In this document: positions 4,165 through 5,373 of the stretch, piece by piece
How the letters are laid out: every line of letters begins with the position of its first letter
Numbering within the stretch: the stretch's first letter is position 1
From: Chloroflexota bacterium
GTDB lineage: Bacteria; Chloroflexota; UBA6077; FW602-bin22; JACPQP01
Length of the DNA: 5,373 nucleotides
Assembly: GCA_016190465.1 (NCBI GenBank)
Contig: JACPQP010000091.1
Location: forward strand, 1 to 5,373
Direction: 5' to 3'
The notes under the pieces: model-generated
Told to the model about the DNA's origin: nothing
What the model saw: the letters and a program-made list of their open reading frames with translations, nothing else
The model's database searches: none
Translations under genes and position numbers: made by a program

Positions 4165-5301
4165 ATGGAGCCGGTACGGTTTGGACTGGTCGGCCTCGGC
4201 AACATGGGTCGGAGCCATCTGAAGAAGGAGGCGGGCCTCGCGGAGGCGAAGTTCGTCGCGGTCGCCGACGTGGTGGCGGGCGCGGTCGAGGCGGCGACGA
4301 GCGAGTACGGGCTCCGCGGCTTCGCCCGAGCCGAAGACCTGATCGACAGTGGCGAGTGCGAGGCGGTGCTGATCGCGACGCCCCATCCTTTTCATCCGGA
4401 CATCGCGATCTACGCGGCGTCGCGGGGATTGCACGTCCTCTGCGAGAAGCCCATCGCCGTGACCGTCAGGTCCGCCGACGCGATGATCGAGGCCGCGCGG
4501 GCCAACGGCGTGCTGCTCGGTCTGATGTTCCAGACCCGGACCGAACCTGTCTACCGCCGGGCCCGGGCGTTGCTCGACGAGGGGGTGATCGGCCCGGTCT
4601 ACCGGGTTACCCTGACCGCCAGCTCCTGGTACCGGTCACAGGCCTACTATGACAGCGGATCGTGGCGCGGCACCTGGTCCGGCGAGGGTGGCGGCGTGCT
4701 CATGAACCAGGCGCCCCACTCGCTGGACATGCTGGTGTGGCTCGGCGGACTGCCAACCCGGGTCGTCGCGGACGTGCAGACCCGCTGGCACCGGATCGAA
4801 GTCGAGGATACGGTCAGCGCGCTCCTCGACTACGGCGACGGCAAGACGGGACTCCTGTACACCACCACGGCCGAGTGGCCAGGGATCAACCGGTACGAGA
4901 TCTGCGGCGAGCGCGGCAAGCTGGTGATCGAGGATGGGGCCCTGCGTCTGTATCGCCTGGGGCAATCGCTCCCCGAGGAGATTGCCACGGGCAGCATGTG
5001 GTCCAAGCCCAGCGGTGCCTGGGAGGATGTCCCCGTGGAACCGACCGAGACGGGGCACGCGGTCGTGGTCCGGCAGTTTGCCCGGGCGATCCGGCTGGGC
5101 GAGGCGCCCATCGCCACTGGCGAGGATGGCCTCCGCGCGCTGGAGCCGGCGAATGCTCTCCTCCTGTCCGGATTCCGCCGCCAGCCCGTGGCGCTGCCAG
5201 TGGACCGGGCCGAGTACGATGCCTTCCTCGCCGAGATGTGCGCCCGAGCCGGGGCAATGGCGGCTCGCCCGGAGCAGGGCACGGTGATCTCGGCCCAGTG
5301 A
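4165..5301 (+). CDS. Gfo/Idh/MocA-family NAD(P)-dependent oxidoreductase
   Basis: A 378-residue cytoplasmic dehydrogenase of the glucose-fructose oxidoreductase / inositol dehydrogenase / MocA type. These enzymes usually oxidise or reduce a sugar, inositol or sugar-derivative hydroxyl with a nicotinamide cofactor. The N-terminal Rossmann domain has GLGNMG (10-15) and Asp35 at the end of strand 2, which suggests NAD rather than NADP. IATPHPFHPDIA (70-81) is followed by CEKPIAVT (93-100) with the conserved EKP and catalytic-region Lys95. The C-terminal alpha/beta domain has GGGVLMNQAPHSLD (175-188), with His185 the likely catalytic residue; Asn181-Gln182 stand where many members have Asp. The length is normal for the family. 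The ATG start has GAGGGG 5 nt upstream (4154-4159). No transporter or kinase gene is adjacent, so the substrate cannot be named. The gene appears to be transcribed alone from the promoter at 3900-3928. Confidence 0.95.
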   Translation: MEPVRFGLVGLGNMGRSHLKKEAGLAEAKFVAVADVVAGAVEAATSEYGLRGFARAEDLIDSGECEAVLIATPHPFHPDIAIYAASRGLHVLCEKPIAVTVRSADAMIEAARANGVLLGLMFQTRTEPVYRRARALLDEGVIGPVYRVTLTASSWYRSQAYYDSGSWRGTWSGEGGGVLMNQAPHSLDMLVWLGGLPTRVVADVQTRWHRIEVEDTVSALLDYGDGKTGLLYTTTAEWPGINRYEICGERGKLVIEDGALRLYRLGQSLPEEIATGSMWSKPSGAWEDVPVEPTETGHAVVVRQFARAIRLGEAPIATGEDGLRALEPANALLLSGFRRQPVALPVDRAEYDAFLAEMCARAGAMAARPEQGTVISAQ

Positions 5302-5306
5302 CCTGA

Positions 5307-5351
5307 CCCCCATCCCGCCGCACGCGAGCCAGGCCCGACGCGGGAAGGGGG
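5307..5351 (+). terminator. Possible GC-rich terminator hairpin after the oxidoreductase gene
   Basis: TCCCGC (5313-5318) pairs with GCGGGA (5340-5345). Outside it, after one A-A mismatch, CCCCC (5307-5311) pairs with GGGGG (5347-5351). The stem starts 5 nt after the stop codon, and the 21-nt loop is GC-rich. There is no U tract, so it is not a classical intrinsic terminator; it could instead be part of an extragenic repeat. Confidence 0.35.
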
Positions 5352-5373
5352 GACCGCCCTCACCCCCGGCCCC
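5352..5373. repeat. Possible left edge of a dispersed extragenic repeat, cut by the window end
   Basis: The C-rich sequence CCCTCACCCCCGGCCCC (5357-5373) resembles the opening of C-rich extragenic elements found many times in some GC-rich genomes, whose G-rich half follows as an inverted copy. Only one half is visible here, so this call rests on resemblance and could be chance. Confidence 0.25.

Noticed and set aside
4636..5313. A 225-codon open frame on the minus strand, opposite the oxidoreductase
   Set aside because: It is fully antisense to a clear Gfo/Idh/MocA gene, lacks recognisable motifs, and shows the composition expected of a shadow frame.

Overview
This is a GC-rich window with six protein-coding genes, five of them complete, on both strands. 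I see no rRNA, tRNA, insertion sequence or CRISPR array. The gene set, the GC-rich codons and the many GTG/GC-rich leaders suggest an aerobic, heterotrophic bacterium of the Chloroflexota (Thermomicrobia-like) type. That assignment rests on general resemblance only and was not tested.

Layout. Positions 1-1168 (minus strand) hold the start of an aa3/caa3-type cytochrome oxidase operon: ctaC (subunit II fused to a cytochrome c domain) followed after 25 bp by the first 42 codons of ctaD (subunit I), which runs off the left edge. A divergent promoter region (1169-1386) separates ctaC from a plus-strand DtxR/MntR-family metal-dependent repressor (1387-2040). The repressor runs tail-to-tail into a minus-strand cupredoxin lipoprotein (2037-2474), and the two stop codons overlap on a single CTAG. 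A second divergent region (2475-2705) leads to a secreted GH113-like TIM-barrel glycosidase (2706-3875). A 289-bp, palindrome-rich intergenic region (3876-4164) then precedes a Gfo/Idh/MocA-family oxidoreductase (4165-5301). The window ends in a GC-rich hairpin and what may be the edge of a dispersed repeat.

How the genes may fit together. The left half concerns electron transport and metals: a copper/haem oxidase, a blue-copper protein that could carry electrons outside the membrane, and a metal-sensing repressor. The right half looks like carbohydrate metabolism: an exported glycosidase and a cytoplasmic NAD(P)-dependent sugar dehydrogenase, each apparently with its own promoter.

Most notable non-coding signals. 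(1) A 25-bp palindromic element occurs twice with one mismatch (1197-1221 and 3937-3961). Each copy lies in the predicted 5' leader of a gene and points toward that gene (ctaC and the oxidoreductase), which suggests either a shared operator/RNA hairpin or a small dispersed repeat. (2) Three half-sites of a TGAAACT-type dyad overlap the strong promoter of the DtxR-family gene, a good candidate autoregulatory operator. (3) The cupredoxin has an exact match to the sigma-54 -24/-12 consensus upstream, which would be unusual if the organism lacks RpoN. I found nothing that clearly amounts to a new defence or mobile system.
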